Shown here piece after piece: positions 30,586 to 40,773 of a stretch of DNA of 64,000 nt. The notes below the pieces were generated by a model. That model was given only the letters and a program-made list of their open reading frames with translations, was not told the origin of the DNA and ran no database searches. The translations under genes were made by a program, and so were the position numbers. The first letter of the stretch is position 1. Each line of letters starts with the position of its first letter. Origin of the DNA: Acinetobacter sp. ANC 4178 (GTDB taxonomy: Bacteria > Pseudomonadota > Gammaproteobacteria > Pseudomonadales > Moraxellaceae); contig NZ_SJOD01000002.1 of assembly GCF_004331175.1 (NCBI RefSeq), positions 372,001 through 436,000 on the forward strand, in the 5' to 3' direction.

Positions 30586-32427
30586 ATGAGCCAAACCACA
30601 CAAAGCGATCTTATTGGAATAACAGACGTCGCTGCAAAAATCCCGCAATTTATTGGAAAACTGCCACATCTGGTCACAGGCTTAAAACAGGCTTATTTGC
30701 GCACCCCAAACTCACCAGCAGGCCTAGGCATTGCTTTTGAAAAGGCCGTAAAACGCAACCCACATGGCTATGCCTTATTATTTGAAGAGCAGAAATATAC
30801 CTACCAACAACTCAATGATTGGGCAAACCAAATTGGACATTATTACTTGTCAATTGGTGCGCAAAAAGGTGATGTCATTGCGGTGATGATTGAAAACCGC
30901 CCAGAACTGGTTGCCAGCATTTTAGCTTTGGCAAAAATCGGGGTCACAGCAGCTTTAGTAAACACCTCACAAGTCGGCAAAGTTTTGGCGCATAGTATTA
31001 ATTTAGTCAATCCTATTGCACTTATTGTTGGAGAAGAATGCCGCGCCGCTGTAGATGAAATTCGCCAAGACCTTAACTTGGCAGAGCAGCGCTTTTATTG
31101 GTTTGCCGATCAAGAAACACGTCAGCATGTAGGTACAGCACCCACACATTATCTAAATTTAGCCGATGAAATCATCACCTTTCCGACCTTTAACACGCCC
31201 ACCACGCACAGCGTGAAAGGCAAAGATGGCTTATTTTACATCTATACTTCGGGTACCACAGGCTTACCGAAAGCAGTCATCTTCACCCATAGTCGCTGGA
31301 CCCTTGCCTATGGCACTTATGGGCACGTGCTGGATTTAAACAGTGACGATGTCATGTACGTTACCTTGCCGCTCTACCATGCGACAGGCATTGTGGTGTG
31401 CTGGTGTGGGGTGATTGCAAGTAGTGCGACTTTAGCATTACGACGCAAATATTCGACCTCTGCATTCTGGAAAGATGTGCAAAAATTCAATGCATCTGCG
31501 ATTGGCTATGTCGGAGAGCTTTGCCGTTACTTAATGGATGCTCCTGCATCGGAGTTAGACCATGCCCATCGCGTCAAAAAAATGATTGGCAATGGCATGC
31601 GCCCGAATATCTGGGACAAATTTAAACAACGTTTTGGTGTAGAAGAAGTGCTCGAACTCTATGCATCCAGTGAAGGTAACGTTGGCTTTAGCAATGTATT
31701 TAATTTCGACAACACCGTCGGATTTTCCCCAACACCGTATGCCATTGTTCAATTCGACAAAGAAAAGAATGAACCAATTCGTGATGCAAACGGTTGGTGT
31801 CAAAAAGTGAGTAAAGGCGAAGTCGGTCTATTGATCGGTAAAATTACCCGTCGCTCCCCTTTTGATGGCTATACCGACCCTGAAAAAAACAAGTCCGTAA
31901 TTATGCCGAATGTGTTTAAACATGGTGATGCCTACTTTAACACGGGTGATTTAGTCCGTGATATTGGCTTCCGCCATGCACAGTTTGTGGACCGCCTTGG
32001 CGATACCTTCCGCTGGAAAGGAGAAAATGTCTCGACCACCGAAGTTGAGAACATGTTGTGCGAATATCCCAAAATTGCTGAAGCTGTGGTGTATGGCGTG
32101 GAAATTCCACACACCAACGGACGTGCAGGGATGGCTGCCATTACCTTGGCAGAACAAGCTCAACTGAATGAACAAGACTTACACGCCATGCTCAGTTGCT
32201 TCAAGAAGAGCTTACCAGCCTATGCCATCCCTGTGTTCTTACGTGTTCAAAAACAAGTAGAAACCACAGGCACCTTTAAATATCAGAAGAGCAAGCTGAA
32301 AGAGCAAGCCTTCAATCCAGAAAAAACCAATGAGCAAATTTTAGTCTTGCTGCCCAATAGCAACGCCTATTGCGATATGAGTACTGAAATTTACAGCAAT
32401 ATTCAACAGTACCAATATCGCTTCTAA
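30586..32427 (+). CDS. Long-chain acyl-CoA synthetase (FATP/FadD6-like)
   Basis: A 613-residue AMP-forming ligase. The ATP-binding P-loop motif is YIYTSGTTGLPKAV (about residues 218-231), followed by LPLYHATG, ELYASSEGNVG and FNTGDLVRD with FRWKGENVST. The last two and the closing TGTFKYQKSKLKEQAF are typical of very-long-chain/FATP-like synthetases, which activate imported fatty acids to acyl-CoA. TAGGA precedes the ATG. It is monocistronic with its own terminator. Chain-length preference unknown. Confidence 0.88.
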   Translation: MSQTTQSDLIGITDVAAKIPQFIGKLPHLVTGLKQAYLRTPNSPAGLGIAFEKAVKRNPHGYALLFEEQKYTYQQLNDWANQIGHYYLSIGAQKGDVIAVMIENRPELVASILALAKIGVTAALVNTSQVGKVLAHSINLVNPIALIVGEECRAAVDEIRQDLNLAEQRFYWFADQETRQHVGTAPTHYLNLADEIITFPTFNTPTTHSVKGKDGLFYIYTSGTTGLPKAVIFTHSRWTLAYGTYGHVLDLNSDDVMYVTLPLYHATGIVVCWCGVIASSATLALRRKYSTSAFWKDVQKFNASAIGYVGELCRYLMDAPASELDHAHRVKKMIGNGMRPNIWDKFKQRFGVEEVLELYASSEGNVGFSNVFNFDNTVGFSPTPYAIVQFDKEKNEPIRDANGWCQKVSKGEVGLLIGKITRRSPFDGYTDPEKNKSVIMPNVFKHGDAYFNTGDLVRDIGFRHAQFVDRLGDTFRWKGENVSTTEVENMLCEYPKIAEAVVYGVEIPHTNGRAGMAAITLAEQAQLNEQDLHAMLSCFKKSLPAYAIPVFLRVQKQVETTGTFKYQKSKLKEQAFNPEKTNEQILVLLPNSNAYCDMSTEIYSNIQQYQYRF

Positions 32428-32461
32428 ACTGAAATTCTGGCAATTTTTTGCATAAAATCAG

Positions 32462-32502
32462 GCAAAGTTGTTGTATTTATAATCAAACATCAACAACTTT
32501 GC
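32462..32502 (+). terminator. Terminator of the acyl-CoA synthetase gene
   Basis: A 12-bp perfect stem (GCAAAGTTGTTG at 32462-32473, CAACAACTTTGC at 32491-32502) with a 17-nt loop, followed by GATTTTTC. Confidence 0.88.
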
Positions 32503-32512
32503 GATTTTTCTC

Positions 32513-32540
32513 TTGCGCTCGTTCGATATCTTGCTACAAT
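32513..32540 (+). promoter_or_regulatory. Promoter of the tRNA-Lys cluster
   Basis: TTGCGC (32513-32518), 16-bp spacer and TACAAT (32535-32540), with a GC-containing stretch directly after (ACGCTCC), 20 bp before the first tRNA. It fits a strong stable-RNA promoter. Confidence 0.7.
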
Positions 32541-32560
32541 ACGCTCCATCAAAACGAGAT

Positions 32561-32636
32561 GGGTCGTTAGCTCAGTTGGTAGAGCAGCGGACTTTTAATC
32601 CGTTGGTCCCGCGTTCGAGTCGCGGACGACCCACCA
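32561..32636 (+). tRNA. tRNA-Lys(TTT), copy 1
   Basis: 76 nt including an encoded CCA. The acceptor stem GGGTCGT pairs with ACGACCC, TAGCTCAGTTGGTAGAGC forms the D arm, the anticodon loop CTTTTAA holds TTT, and GTTCGAGTC forms the T loop. It reads AAA/AAG codons. Confidence 0.98.
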
Positions 32637-32654
32637 CTTATTTTGATTCCTGAT

Positions 32655-32730
32655 GGGTCGTTAGCTCAGTTGGTAGAGCAGCGGACTTTTAATCCGTTGG
32701 TCCCGCGTTCGAGTCGCGGACGACCCACCA
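32655..32730 (+). tRNA. tRNA-Lys(TTT), copy 2
   Basis: Identical to copy 1 over all 76 nt, 18 bp downstream of it. Probably on the same precursor transcript, processed by RNase E and RNase P. Confidence 0.98.
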
Positions 32731-32778
32731 TCTTTAAGCTTTATCAAAAAGCTGTCATAATGTGAAAGCATTCTAAAT

Positions 32779-32854
32779 GGGTCGTTAGCTCAGTTGGTAG
32801 AGCAGCGGACTTTTAATCCGTTGGTCCCGCGTTCGAGTCGCGGACGACCCACCA
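32779..32854 (+). tRNA. tRNA-Lys(TTT), copy 3
   Basis: Identical to copies 1 and 2, 48 bp after copy 2. No strong T-tailed hairpin is seen after it before the convergent lipoprotein gene. Confidence 0.98.
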
Positions 32855-32956
32855 TTTACTGCAAAATTTCTTATAATATCTCTTTCAATACACTTCTATT
32901 GAGCTGTTTCAGCTTTAGACTTTCTTCAGGTCTTCTCATCTCAACTTGATATCAAG

Positions 32957-33607
32957 TTATTTATCTCGAATTAAACGATACGCTTGTGTAGGCATCGGAT
33001 AGCCCGCTGCAAATAAATGCTGATTCATTTGATTGTCCAAATCTAAAGTTTGATCCAAATCTAAAATAAGATGATGCTGCTCATCGACCCGATAATAAAA
33101 TTCCGCCCCCTCTTCTAAATGCACCACCAATTCAGCATCTTCTGGGTTCACTGACCACGTATCACGTCGATAAGTCCGAATATTGCTGTCTTCAGCCATT
33201 TTTTCACTAAACAGCTTGCCCGTGTAAACAATACTCCGATAAGCAGAACCATCGGCAGCCAAAGTCAAAATATATTCCGCCGAACCTTCGGAACATTGCA
33301 CGAAGTCATCTTTACAGGAAATCTTGACATGATAACGCCCGACATAAGGGGCTTGCTCATCGACTAAATTTTGTTGCACTGTTGATGCCGACTCGTTGGG
33401 CATACTGGCCTGCCCCGCCAGTTCTGTGAGTTTTTTGCCTGACTGTGGCGGCAAATTGGCAGCAGATGCGGACTGTCCTTCAGCAGCAGATGCCGTTTCA
33501 TTTGGAGTAGTTGAGCGACCACACGCCGCCAAAATGAGACTGGCCCATAAACAACCCAATAGCACCCCACCGAACTTCGGATGAAGTCTTACACTTTTCC
33601 ATTTCAT
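32957..33607 (-). CDS. Lipoprotein with NlpE-like N-terminal-type domain (uncertain)
   Basis: A 216-residue lipoprotein from the ATG at 33607: a basic start (MKWKSVRLHPK), a hydrophobic stretch and the lipobox LAAC with Cys near residue 28. A Ser/Thr/Ala-rich linker precedes a beta-rich domain with YVGRYHVKISC and LTLAADGSAYRSIVYTGK, which recalls the small beta-barrel of NlpE-like copper/adhesion sensors. The longer frame to 33700 adds 31 residues ahead of the signal and is rejected. Function unknown; the NlpE resemblance is my pattern reading. Confidence 0.65.
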   Translation of the reverse strand: MKWKSVRLHPKFGGVLLGCLWASLILAACGRSTTPNETASAAEGQSASAANLPPQSGKKLTELAGQASMPNESASTVQQNLVDEQAPYVGRYHVKISCKDDFVQCSEGSAEYILTLAADGSAYRSIVYTGKLFSEKMAEDSNIRTYRRDTWSVNPEDAELVVHLEEGAEFYYRVDEQHHLILDLDQTLDLDNQMNQHLFAAGYPMPTQAYRLIRDK

Positions 33608-33903
33608 CACGTTAATACACAATCCACATTCATTTGACCGAACACCCAGAGGGTAAAAAAATGTTATCGCGTCATTTATCCTTAAATTCAGCAATAGCAT
33701 TGCAAGTGCCTGTATTTACTTATCAAAAATAAAAGCATCTGTAAATTTGATCACATTTTATGTAGTGCACGGCTGAACGCCTATGTTTATTTACATAACT
33801 TAACTATTTTGGTGCTGGCTTTGCTTTAAAAATTGAATTACATCACCATTTATTTAGTATGAGATTACAAAATATCTCTCATTCAATTTTTAAGGAGACC
33901 TGA

Positions 33904-34170
33904 ATGGCCAATGTTGGTTTATATCGTTCGAATCGCCAAAATATAATTGCAGGTGTTATGGGCGGTATTGCTGAACGTTTTGGTTGGAACGCAAATTTAT
34001 TAAGAATTATCTTCTTTTTAGTTTCCGTCATGAGCGCCGCCTTTCCAGGCATTCTGGTGTATTTGGTTTTATGGTTGGTCATTCCTAAACGTCAGGATGA
34101 CAGTTATTCAAATACATCGAATTACCAGCGCCCTATGCGGACTGTGAATAACAACAAGACGCCATTATAG
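33904..34170 (+). CDS. PspC-domain small membrane protein
   Basis: An 88-residue PspC-domain protein: GLYRSNRQNIIAGVMGGIAERFGW followed by a hydrophobic segment (residues about 32-58) ending in VIPKR. PspC proteins take part in envelope stress responses at the inner membrane. AAGGAG lies upstream of the ATG. No pspA or pspB is nearby, so it is a stand-alone gene with its own terminator. Confidence 0.88.
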   Translation: MANVGLYRSNRQNIIAGVMGGIAERFGWNANLLRIIFFLVSVMSAAFPGILVYLVLWLVIPKRQDDSYSNTSNYQRPMRTVNNNKTPL

Positions 34171-34206
34171 GTTTTAAGCAACATCATTTGACCTACCGTT
34201 TTGGTC

Positions 34207-34236
34207 GCTACGGCTTTTTCCCCAAAGAGTCGTAGC
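34207..34236 (+). terminator. Terminator of the PspC gene
   Basis: A stem of 13 pairs with two wobbles (34207-34219 with 34224-34236, GCTACG...CGTAGC at the base), then TTTTTTTATTTTT. Confidence 0.9.
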
Positions 34237-34256
34237 TTTTTTTATTTTTACTTCCT

Positions 34257-35366
34257 CTATTTTTGATTTTTCAATTGAATTAATTGCTGGTTCAATGCCG
34301 CAATCATATCTGCACGACTAATCATTCCCACCAGTTGTTGCTGCTCAACCACAGGAATATAGTTAAACGAACGCTCAACAAAATAGGGCACCAAATCCTG
34401 TATCGGCTGATTTGGCTGTACCGTCACCACTTGTCGGTTCATAATCTGTTTCACCTGATGTTCCCAACTGGCTTTTGGGTCGGCAGCACGTTTAAACCAC
34501 TCCACCACTTCATACAGCGCTAAAGTACCTACCAACTGCCGAGCGTCATTGACCACAGGCAAACTCATCAAATTAATCTGCTTGAATTTATCTAAAGCCA
34601 GATGAATATCATCCTGCTCATTCAACATCAGTACATCTTTAGACATCAGGTCTTTGCAGGTTAGTTCATTCACTGCACGTGCATTGGCAATTTCTTGTGC
34701 CTTAAGAATAATCTTTTGTAAGTCATATTCACTGATGTCGAGTAATTGCGGCTGATGCTCCAATACATTGTGAATATCTTGCGGCTGAATGGTGACTTTT
34801 TGAGTCGGGGTCGGATCGGTGGAACGTGAGTTGAGCTGTGCTGTTTGCGGATATTTGCGTCCCAACATTCGGTTAAAGATAATCGCAATTACCAATAGCA
34901 ATAATGAATTCAATAACACAGGATAAGCAATAAAAGCGTAACCTAGCTCATGCACACTTTTACCACCCAACACCGCAGTAATCGCGACTGCACCACTGGG
35001 TGGATGTAAGGAATCTGTAGTCATCATCAAAAAGATCGACAACGCTACAGCAATACTAAAAGCTTCGGTTAAATTCGGCAGATACAGGGCGCAAGTGACG
35101 CCTATAAAGCCCGCCAAAGTATTGCCAACAATCATATTCCATGGCTGCGCCAAAGGACTGGCAGGTACAGCAAACAGCAATACCGAAGAGGCACCCATTG
35201 GGGCGATATACCACGCATTGATATCTCCTAGTACCCACCAACTCATCAGGGAGGACAATGCCAGACCTAACAACGCCCCTAAGCCACAGAGCAATCGTTC
35301 CTTTAACGGTAACACTTTAAAATTCGGCTTTAAGGTATTTAACCACTCAAACTGGGTCTGAAACAC
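34257..35366 (-). CDS. HPP-family membrane protein with CBS domains
   Basis: A 369-residue protein: an N-terminal HPP membrane domain of four or so spans (residues about 25-165, with the signature LHPPSGAVAI), a linker, and a C-terminal pair of CBS domains (from about residue 240, MSKDVLMLNEQDDIHLAL and IMNRQVVTVQPNQPIQDL). CBS pairs bind adenine nucleotides and gate partner domains. HPP proteins have been linked to nitrite transport in some organisms, but the substrate here is unknown. Translation starts at GTG, supported by AAAGGA six bases upstream. Confidence 0.85.
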   Translation of the reverse strand: MFQTQFEWLNTLKPNFKVLPLKERLLCGLGALLGLALSSLMSWWVLGDINAWYIAPMGASSVLLFAVPASPLAQPWNMIVGNTLAGFIGVTCALYLPNLTEAFSIAVALSIFLMMTTDSLHPPSGAVAITAVLGGKSVHELGYAFIAYPVLLNSLLLLVIAIIFNRMLGRKYPQTAQLNSRSTDPTPTQKVTIQPQDIHNVLEHQPQLLDISEYDLQKIILKAQEIANARAVNELTCKDLMSKDVLMLNEQDDIHLALDKFKQINLMSLPVVNDARQLVGTLALYEVVEWFKRAADPKASWEHQVKQIMNRQVVTVQPNQPIQDLVPYFVERSFNYIPVVEQQQLVGMISRADMIAALNQQLIQLKNQK

Positions 35367-35484
35367 GATTATCCTTCTTTCTTATATGTAGGCTGTGCAA
35401 AATTATACGCGGACTGACCTAATAAGGTGCATTTATTTTATATCTTATAATCATCAGCATTTCTGATTGCCACATTGGCCCAAT

Positions 35485-35898
35485 TTAGTTGACGTAGTGC
35501 TGCAACTGTAGCACTCGATCGGCATATTGCTCCATCGGGCAATACGCATACATTGGTGAACCAATATACTGTCCTGCATTATCACACTCTTGATCGACAT
35601 AGGCTTTCCACAAACGCTGTGATTTCAAAATCGCTTGATAGCGTTCAGGCTGCTGCCATTCAGCACTTTGCACCCGAATTTGATCGAGTAATGCCACAAT
35701 TTGCTTTTCATAACCTTGCTTGGCTTGATCCGCGCAAATTTGTACTACGCTATTGTTAATCCCTGCCAGTTGCTGTTCTTGAATAGTTTGCTCAACACAA
35801 TCGTTATATGGATCAGATTCAGTCATCGGTTGCTGGGCACATGCCAATCCTATAGAGCCAAGAACCAATAAACTGGTGGATAGAATAAATTTCAGCAT
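35485..35898 (-). CDS. LprI-like (DUF1311) exported protein
   Basis: A 137-residue protein with a signal peptide (MLKFILSTSLLVLGSIGLACA, cut probably after CA or lipidated at the Cys). The mature part has the LprI/DUF1311 pattern of spaced cysteines and YNDCV, KSQRLWKAYVDQECD and YCPMEQYADRVLQL. LprI-type domains are known lysozyme inhibitors in some bacteria; here only the fold family is claimed. Confidence 0.7.
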   Translation of the reverse strand: MLKFILSTSLLVLGSIGLACAQQPMTESDPYNDCVEQTIQEQQLAGINNSVVQICADQAKQGYEKQIVALLDQIRVQSAEWQQPERYQAILKSQRLWKAYVDQECDNAGQYIGSPMYAYCPMEQYADRVLQLQHYVN

Positions 35899-36042
35899 AC
35901 TGGGCTGCTTTTGTTGTTATGAATGGTTGTCAATATAACAAAGAAAAACTTAAGAATTGATTCAGTAAGTTAAAAATATAATTAGATGTAAATCTAAAAA
36001 CTATAATCTAAAATATGCTCAACTTTACAACCAGAAACATCA

Positions 36043-37512
36043 ATGAAAGAAAATCAACGCGAAGAGCTTTTAAAACATTTAGCTGCGTCTCTACAAGATG
36101 CAAAAAAGGAAGGTGGAGCAATTTTACTGGTTGGTGCAGGTATTTCTGTTTCCGCAGGTATTCCACCCGCACAAAAGCTCATGCAAATTGCGATTGAAAA
36201 CTTTCCTAATTACTTTACAGAAGAAGAACAACGGCTTGCTCAAGAAGATTTAAGCCAACTTCAATACAATAGCATTATGACCAAGCTTTCTAATGTTAAA
36301 AGAAAAGAACTATTTAAATGGTTTATTGAAGGTAATAAAGATAAAGGCATTCAAAAAGCAAAACTCAATTTTGCTCATATCGCAATTGCCGAACTTTTAA
36401 AACAAGGCTATTTCAGTCGTATTCTCACGGTTAACTTTGACCCTTTACTTATCAATGCTTGCTATATGGTCGGGATGTATCCTCTTCCTGCAATCTATGA
36501 TATTGGTTCTGTGGATCGTATTAATCCAGAGCTTTTTAACGATCCATGTATCATTTATCTTAATGGACAACATGTAGGGCAAGTACAAAGAAACACTACA
36601 AATCAATTAACGCAGCATGACCCCATTTTACAAAAAGTCGTACATTCAACGGGTTGCACCAAAACATGGATTGTTGCAGGTTATAGTGGTGAAAATGATC
36701 CTCTTATGACCGCTCTTAAGGAGCTACGCCCTTATAGTAATTGGTTATATTGGCTTGAATATAATGATCAAATTTTACAAAATGAAAGTCATCAATTTTT
36801 AGAGACTGATGAAGAGTGTAAAGTCATTTATGCATGTGATGCTGATGAAACTTTTATGGAGATTACTGAAAATTTAAAATGTAGTTTAGATTTCATAGAA
36901 AAACCTTATAAAGAATTAGAAATGTACCTAAAGGAAATTAATTTTAATTCTGCAACATATTCAAAAGGGAGAATTTATAAAATTTTGATAGGTAAATATA
37001 TAGATATCCTATCCAATGATGAGAATATTAAAAAACTTCAAGACATAAAAAAAACAGAAATTATATTAAATAATACTATGGGGTTTATGGCGCAATTTGT
37101 GCTAGATGATGATTTAACAATAGAAGCTTTAGATGAAGGTATCGCCTTTTTAAAAACTCAATATTCAGAAAATCAAATTATTGATATTTTAGAAGCTTTT
37201 TGTATGGGGCTATGCAAAAAATTTGAAATTTTAAAAGATACTAACACCCTTAAAGAAGAGATCGCATTTGCACTATCTGAAGCGCAACTGCACAAAACTA
37301 AAAGTGCAACTTTACACGCTCAGATTATTCGATTGCATTCCATCGTTGGTGAATTCGATTCAGCAATAACTGAATTAACCTTATTTCCTGTTTCGGAAGC
37401 ATTAGAGCGCAAACCTTTCTTTTTAAATAATAATGAAATGCGTCAACTGAGTGTATTTTCACAATTTAAGAGTTGGTATTCGTCTACATTTAATGAAATT
37501 TATCCACATTAA
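36043..37512 (+). CDS. SIR2-like domain protein, possible anti-phage NADase or relative
   Basis: A 489-residue protein. The first 220 residues carry SIR2 features: [14 protein letters not shown] (residues 28-41) for NAD binding, TVNFDPLL (129-136, Asn131 and Asp133), and [11 protein letters not shown] (210-220). Where sirtuins and SIR2 defence proteins have the catalytic His-Gly, this protein reads IYLNGQH, with Asn174 in that place and a His three residues on. The rest (about 230-489) is helical, with no known domain. It is AT-rich against the adjacent glyQ. SIR2-domain proteins of this architecture often act in phage defence by depleting NAD, but no partner gene adjoins it. Start ATG has only a weak ribosome site. 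Confidence 0.75.
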   Translation: MKENQREELLKHLAASLQDAKKEGGAILLVGAGISVSAGIPPAQKLMQIAIENFPNYFTEEEQRLAQEDLSQLQYNSIMTKLSNVKRKELFKWFIEGNKDKGIQKAKLNFAHIAIAELLKQGYFSRILTVNFDPLLINACYMVGMYPLPAIYDIGSVDRINPELFNDPCIIYLNGQHVGQVQRNTTNQLTQHDPILQKVVHSTGCTKTWIVAGYSGENDPLMTALKELRPYSNWLYWLEYNDQILQNESHQFLETDEECKVIYACDADETFMEITENLKCSLDFIEKPYKELEMYLKEINFNSATYSKGRIYKILIGKYIDILSNDENIKKLQDIKKTEIILNNTMGFMAQFVLDDDLTIEALDEGIAFLKTQYSENQIIDILEAFCMGLCKKFEILKDTNTLKEEIAFALSEAQLHKTKSATLHAQIIRLHSIVGEFDSAITELTLFPVSEALERKPFFLNNNEMRQLSVFSQFKSWYSSTFNEIYPH

Positions 37513-37543
37513 GAGGCGAAGGCTATCATGTATGCTCAAATTT

Positions 37544-37560
37544 CTACCTTAGAAAGGTAG
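37544..37560 (+). terminator. Possible terminator of the SIR2 gene
   Basis: A perfect 7-bp hairpin CTACCTT-AGA-AAGGTAG, 32 bp after the stop, but without a T run. It could be a terminator or a boundary of the inserted gene. Confidence 0.4.
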
Positions 37561-37574
37561 TTGTGCTATACCCT

Positions 37575-37603
37575 TTGCCACTCCCCTGCAAAATCCTTAT
37601 ACT
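37575..37603 (+). promoter_or_regulatory. glyQ: glyQS promoter
   Basis: TTGCCA (37575-37580), a 17-bp spacer and TATACT (37598-37603): a good sigma-70 promoter. Transcription from about 37610 leaves a leader of roughly 30 nt before the glyQ start. CCCCT and AGGGG flanking the -10 form an inverted repeat of unknown meaning. Confidence 0.75.
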
Positions 37604-37640
37604 TAGGGGCAATTTTTCTCTAATTTTTAATGGATGCACC

Positions 37641-38630
37641 ATGAGTCGCGCCATATCGCATATTGATACATTTCAAGGCTTAATTCTTGCCTTACAAAAC
37701 TACTGGGCTGAACAGGGTTGTGTGATTTTACAACCCTATGACATGGAAATGGGTGCAGGGACATTCCACACAGCAACCTTCCTTCGCGCTTTAGGGCCAG
37801 AAACTTGGAACGCGGCTTATGTACAACCATCACGTCGCCCGAAAGATGGCCGTTATGGGGAAAACCCGAACCGTCTACAGCATTACTACCAGTTCCAAGT
37901 GGTGTTAAAACCAAACCCAGATAACATTCAACAACTTTACCTCGACTCGCTTAAAGCGATTGGGATTGACCCGCTGGTACATGACATTCGTTTTGTCGAA
38001 GACAACTGGGAATCTCCAACACTCGGCGCTTGGGGCTTAGGTTGGGAAGTTTGGCTCAACGGTATGGAAGTCACTCAGTTTACTTATTTCCAACAAGTCG
38101 GTGGTGTTGAATGTTACCCTGTAACAGGCGAAATCACTTACGGTCTTGAACGTTTGGCTATGTACCTACAAGGTGTCGATTCTGTTTACGATCTTGTTTG
38201 GACCAAAGGTCAATTCGGTACTGTGACTTATGGTGATGTATTCCATCAAAACGAAGTTGAGCAATCAACGTATAACTTTGAATATGCCAACGTTGAAAAA
38301 ATGTTTGAATTGTTCGATTTCTATGAAGCGGAAGCAACGCGCTTAATGGAAGCGGAACTTCCACTTCCTGCCTACGAACAAGTGATTAAAGCATCACACA
38401 GCTTTAACTTGCTCGATGCGCGTGGCGCGATTTCTGTGACTGAACGTCAACGTTATATTTTACGTGTACGTACTTTGGCACGCTCAATTGCGCAAAGTTA
38501 TGTGGCTGCACGTGCCAAGCTTGGCTTCCCGATGGCAGAACCACATTTACGTGATGAAGTTTTAGCTCAATTGAAAGCTCAGGTTGAAGCAGAAGCAGCT
38601 CAAGCAGAAAAAACAGCGGAGAACAAATAA
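37641..38630 (+). CDS. glyQ: Glycyl-tRNA synthetase alpha subunit
   Basis: A 329-residue alpha subunit of the heterotetrameric bacterial glycyl-tRNA synthetase. Family motifs include [21 protein letters not shown], the catalytic [15 protein letters not shown] and [10 protein letters not shown]. It holds the aminoacylation site. I choose the ATG at 37641; a longer frame starts at 37563 but would put the promoter inside the coding region. It overlaps glyS by 1 bp (TAATG). Confidence 0.97.
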   Translation: MSRAISHIDTFQGLILALQNYWAEQGCVILQPYDMEMGAGTFHTATFLRALGPETWNAAYVQPSRRPKDGRYGENPNRLQHYYQFQVVLKPNPDNIQQLYLDSLKAIGIDPLVHDIRFVEDNWESPTLGAWGLGWEVWLNGMEVTQFTYFQQVGGVECYPVTGEITYGLERLAMYLQGVDSVYDLVWTKGQFGTVTYGDVFHQNEVEQSTYNFEYANVEKMFELFDFYEAEATRLMEAELPLPAYEQVIKASHSFNLLDARGAISVTERQRYILRVRTLARSIAQSYVAARAKLGFPMAEPHLRDEVLAQLKAQVEAEAAQAEKTAENK

Positions 38631-40699
38631 TGTCTAAACATACCGTTTTATTTGAACTTGGCTGTGAAGAACTTCCCCCAAAAAGCTTAAAAACTTTACG
38701 TGATGCCTTACAAGCTGAAACGATTAAAGGCTTAAAAGATGCAGGCTTAGCCTTCGATACGATTGAAGCTTATGCAGCACCGCGTCGTTTGGCATTGAAA
38801 ATTATCAATGTCGATGGCGCTCAAGCTGATACTCAAAAACGTTTCGACGGCCCTGCGGTACAAGCTGCTTATGATGCTGAAGGTAAACCAACCAAAGCAC
38901 TTGAAGGCTTTATGCGTGGTCAAGGCATTACAGCAGATCAAGTTTCAACTTTCCAAGCAGGTAAAGTTGAAAAAGTTTGCTATCTAAAAGATGTACAAGG
39001 TCAAAGCCTTGAAGCACTCTTGCCACAAATTTTACAAACTGCTTTAGACAATCTTCCAATTGCAAAACGTATGCGTTCTGCGGCGAGCCGTACTGAATTC
39101 GTTCGACCTGTAAAATGGGTAGTGTTGCTTAAAGACAACGAGGTTGTTGATGCAACCATTCAAGATCACAAAGCAAGCAATGTCACTTATGGTCACCGCT
39201 TCCATGCACCTGAAGCAATTACTTTAGCCAATGCCGATGCCTACTTAGATGCACTTCGCGCTGCAAAAGTTGTGGCGAATTTTGAAGAACGCCAGGCGAT
39301 GATTGATCAACAAGTCAAAGCACTTGCAGATGAAGTGAATGCGATTGCGATCGTGCCTGCGGATCTTCGTGATGAAGTGACCGCATTGGTTGAATGGCCA
39401 GTTGCGCTTCGTGCCAGCTTTGAAGAACGCTTCCTTGCTGTGCCTCAAGAAGCTTTAATTACCACAATGCAGGACAACCAAAAGTATTTCTGCTTGGTAA
39501 ATGCGGACAATAAATTACAACCTTACTTCATTACCGTTTCCAATATTGAGTCGAAAGATCCGACGCAAATTATTGAGGGTAATGAAAAAGTGGTACGTCC
39601 ACGTTTGTCTGATGCTGAATTCTTCTTCTTACAAGACCAAAAGCAACCGCTTGCATCTCGTAAAGAAAAATTAGCAAACATGGTATTCCAAGCACAATTG
39701 GGTACGCTTTGGAACAAATCTGAACGTATTGCCAAATTGGCGGTAGCCCTTGCGCCAATTACAGGTGCAACCGTTGCCGATGCTGAAAAAGCTGCATTAC
39801 TTGCTAAATGCGACTTAACCTCAGAGCTTGTAGGTGAATTCCCAGAACTTCAAGGTATTGCAGGGACTTACTATGCACGCATTGAAGGCGAAAACACTGA
39901 AGTTTCTGAAGCTTTAGGTGAGCAGTATCTTCCGAAATTCGCTGGTGATGTTTTACCAAAAACCAAAACAGGTACAACCATTGCCCTTGCAGATCGTTTA
40001 GACACGCTCACAGGTATTTTCGGTATTGGTCAAGCACCGACTGGTTCTAAAGACCCGTTTGCTTTACGTCGTTCTGCGATTGGTATTTTGCGTTTAGTGA
40101 CTGAAAACAACCTTGATGTTTCAATTGAAGAACTGATTAAGTTGGCTTTGGCGGCTTATGGCGATGTGTTGAAAGATCACGACAAAACTTTGGCAGATGC
40201 TGTTGCGTTCCTTGAAGGTCGTTACCGTGCAAAATATGAAGACCAAGGCGTTGCTGTTGATGTGATTCAAGCCGTTCAAGCGCTTTCTCCTAAATCACCA
40301 CTTGATTTTGATAAGCGTGTCAATGCAGTCAACCACTTCCGTAACTTGCCTGAAGCGGCTGCTTTGGCTGCCGCGAATAAGCGTGTTGCCAACATTCTTG
40401 CAAAAGAAGCAACTCCTGAAGGAAGCGTTGTTGAAGCGAAATTGGTTGAAGATGCGGAGAAAGCATTATTCGCAGAACTTCAAGCGATTACCCCAGTGGT
40501 TGAACCATTATTGGCTGCAAAAGACTACACCGAAGCACTGTCTAAATTGGCTGCCCTTCGTGCACCAATTGATGCCTTCTTTGATGGTGTGATGGTTATG
40601 GCGGATGATGCTGAATTGAAAGCCAACCGTTTACGTTTACTGGCGCAGTTACGTGGCTTGTTTACCAGTGTTGCAGATATTTCAGTGTTGCAGCATTAA
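38630..40699 (+). CDS. glyS: Glycyl-tRNA synthetase beta subunit
   Basis: A 689-residue beta subunit (E. coli GlyS is 689). It has the expected [14 protein letters not shown] start, [22 protein letters not shown] and [22 protein letters not shown] motifs and an anticodon-binding-like C-terminal part. Needed with GlyQ for tRNA binding. Translationally coupled to glyQ through the 1-bp overlap. Confidence 0.97.
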   Translation: MSKHTVLFELGCEELPPKSLKTLRDALQAETIKGLKDAGLAFDTIEAYAAPRRLALKIINVDGAQADTQKRFDGPAVQAAYDAEGKPTKALEGFMRGQGITADQVSTFQAGKVEKVCYLKDVQGQSLEALLPQILQTALDNLPIAKRMRSAASRTEFVRPVKWVVLLKDNEVVDATIQDHKASNVTYGHRFHAPEAITLANADAYLDALRAAKVVANFEERQAMIDQQVKALADEVNAIAIVPADLRDEVTALVEWPVALRASFEERFLAVPQEALITTMQDNQKYFCLVNADNKLQPYFITVSNIESKDPTQIIEGNEKVVRPRLSDAEFFFLQDQKQPLASRKEKLANMVFQAQLGTLWNKSERIAKLAVALAPITGATVADAEKAALLAKCDLTSELVGEFPELQGIAGTYYARIEGENTEVSEALGEQYLPKFAGDVLPKTKTGTTIALADRLDTLTGIFGIGQAPTGSKDPFALRRSAIGILRLVTENNLDVSIEELIKLALAAYGDVLKDHDKTLADAVAFLEGRYRAKYEDQGVAVDVIQAVQALSPKSPLDFDKRVNAVNHFRNLPEAAALAAANKRVANILAKEATPEGSVVEAKLVEDAEKALFAELQAITPVVEPLLAAKDYTEALSKLAALRAPIDAFFDGVMVMADDAELKANRLRLLAQLRGLFTSVADISVLQH

Positions 40700-40725
40700 G
40701 CTTTAATTGGTTGTAAATTAATGAG

Positions 40726-40750
40726 AACCCCGCTATAAATTAGTGGGGTT
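40726..40750 (+). terminator. Terminator of glyQS
   Basis: A 10-bp stem with one G-T pair (AACCCCGCTA at 40726-40735, TAGTGGGGTT at 40741-40750), loop TAAAT, then TTT. It separates glyS from the next accessory gene. Confidence 0.92.
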
Positions 40751-40773
40751 TTTATTATTCATTAGAAATAACA

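Noticed and set aside
32561..32854. Triple identical tRNA-Lys as an integration or CRISPR-like repeat
   Set aside because: They are complete functional tRNAs with encoded CCA; no integrase, att duplication or spacer pattern is seen.
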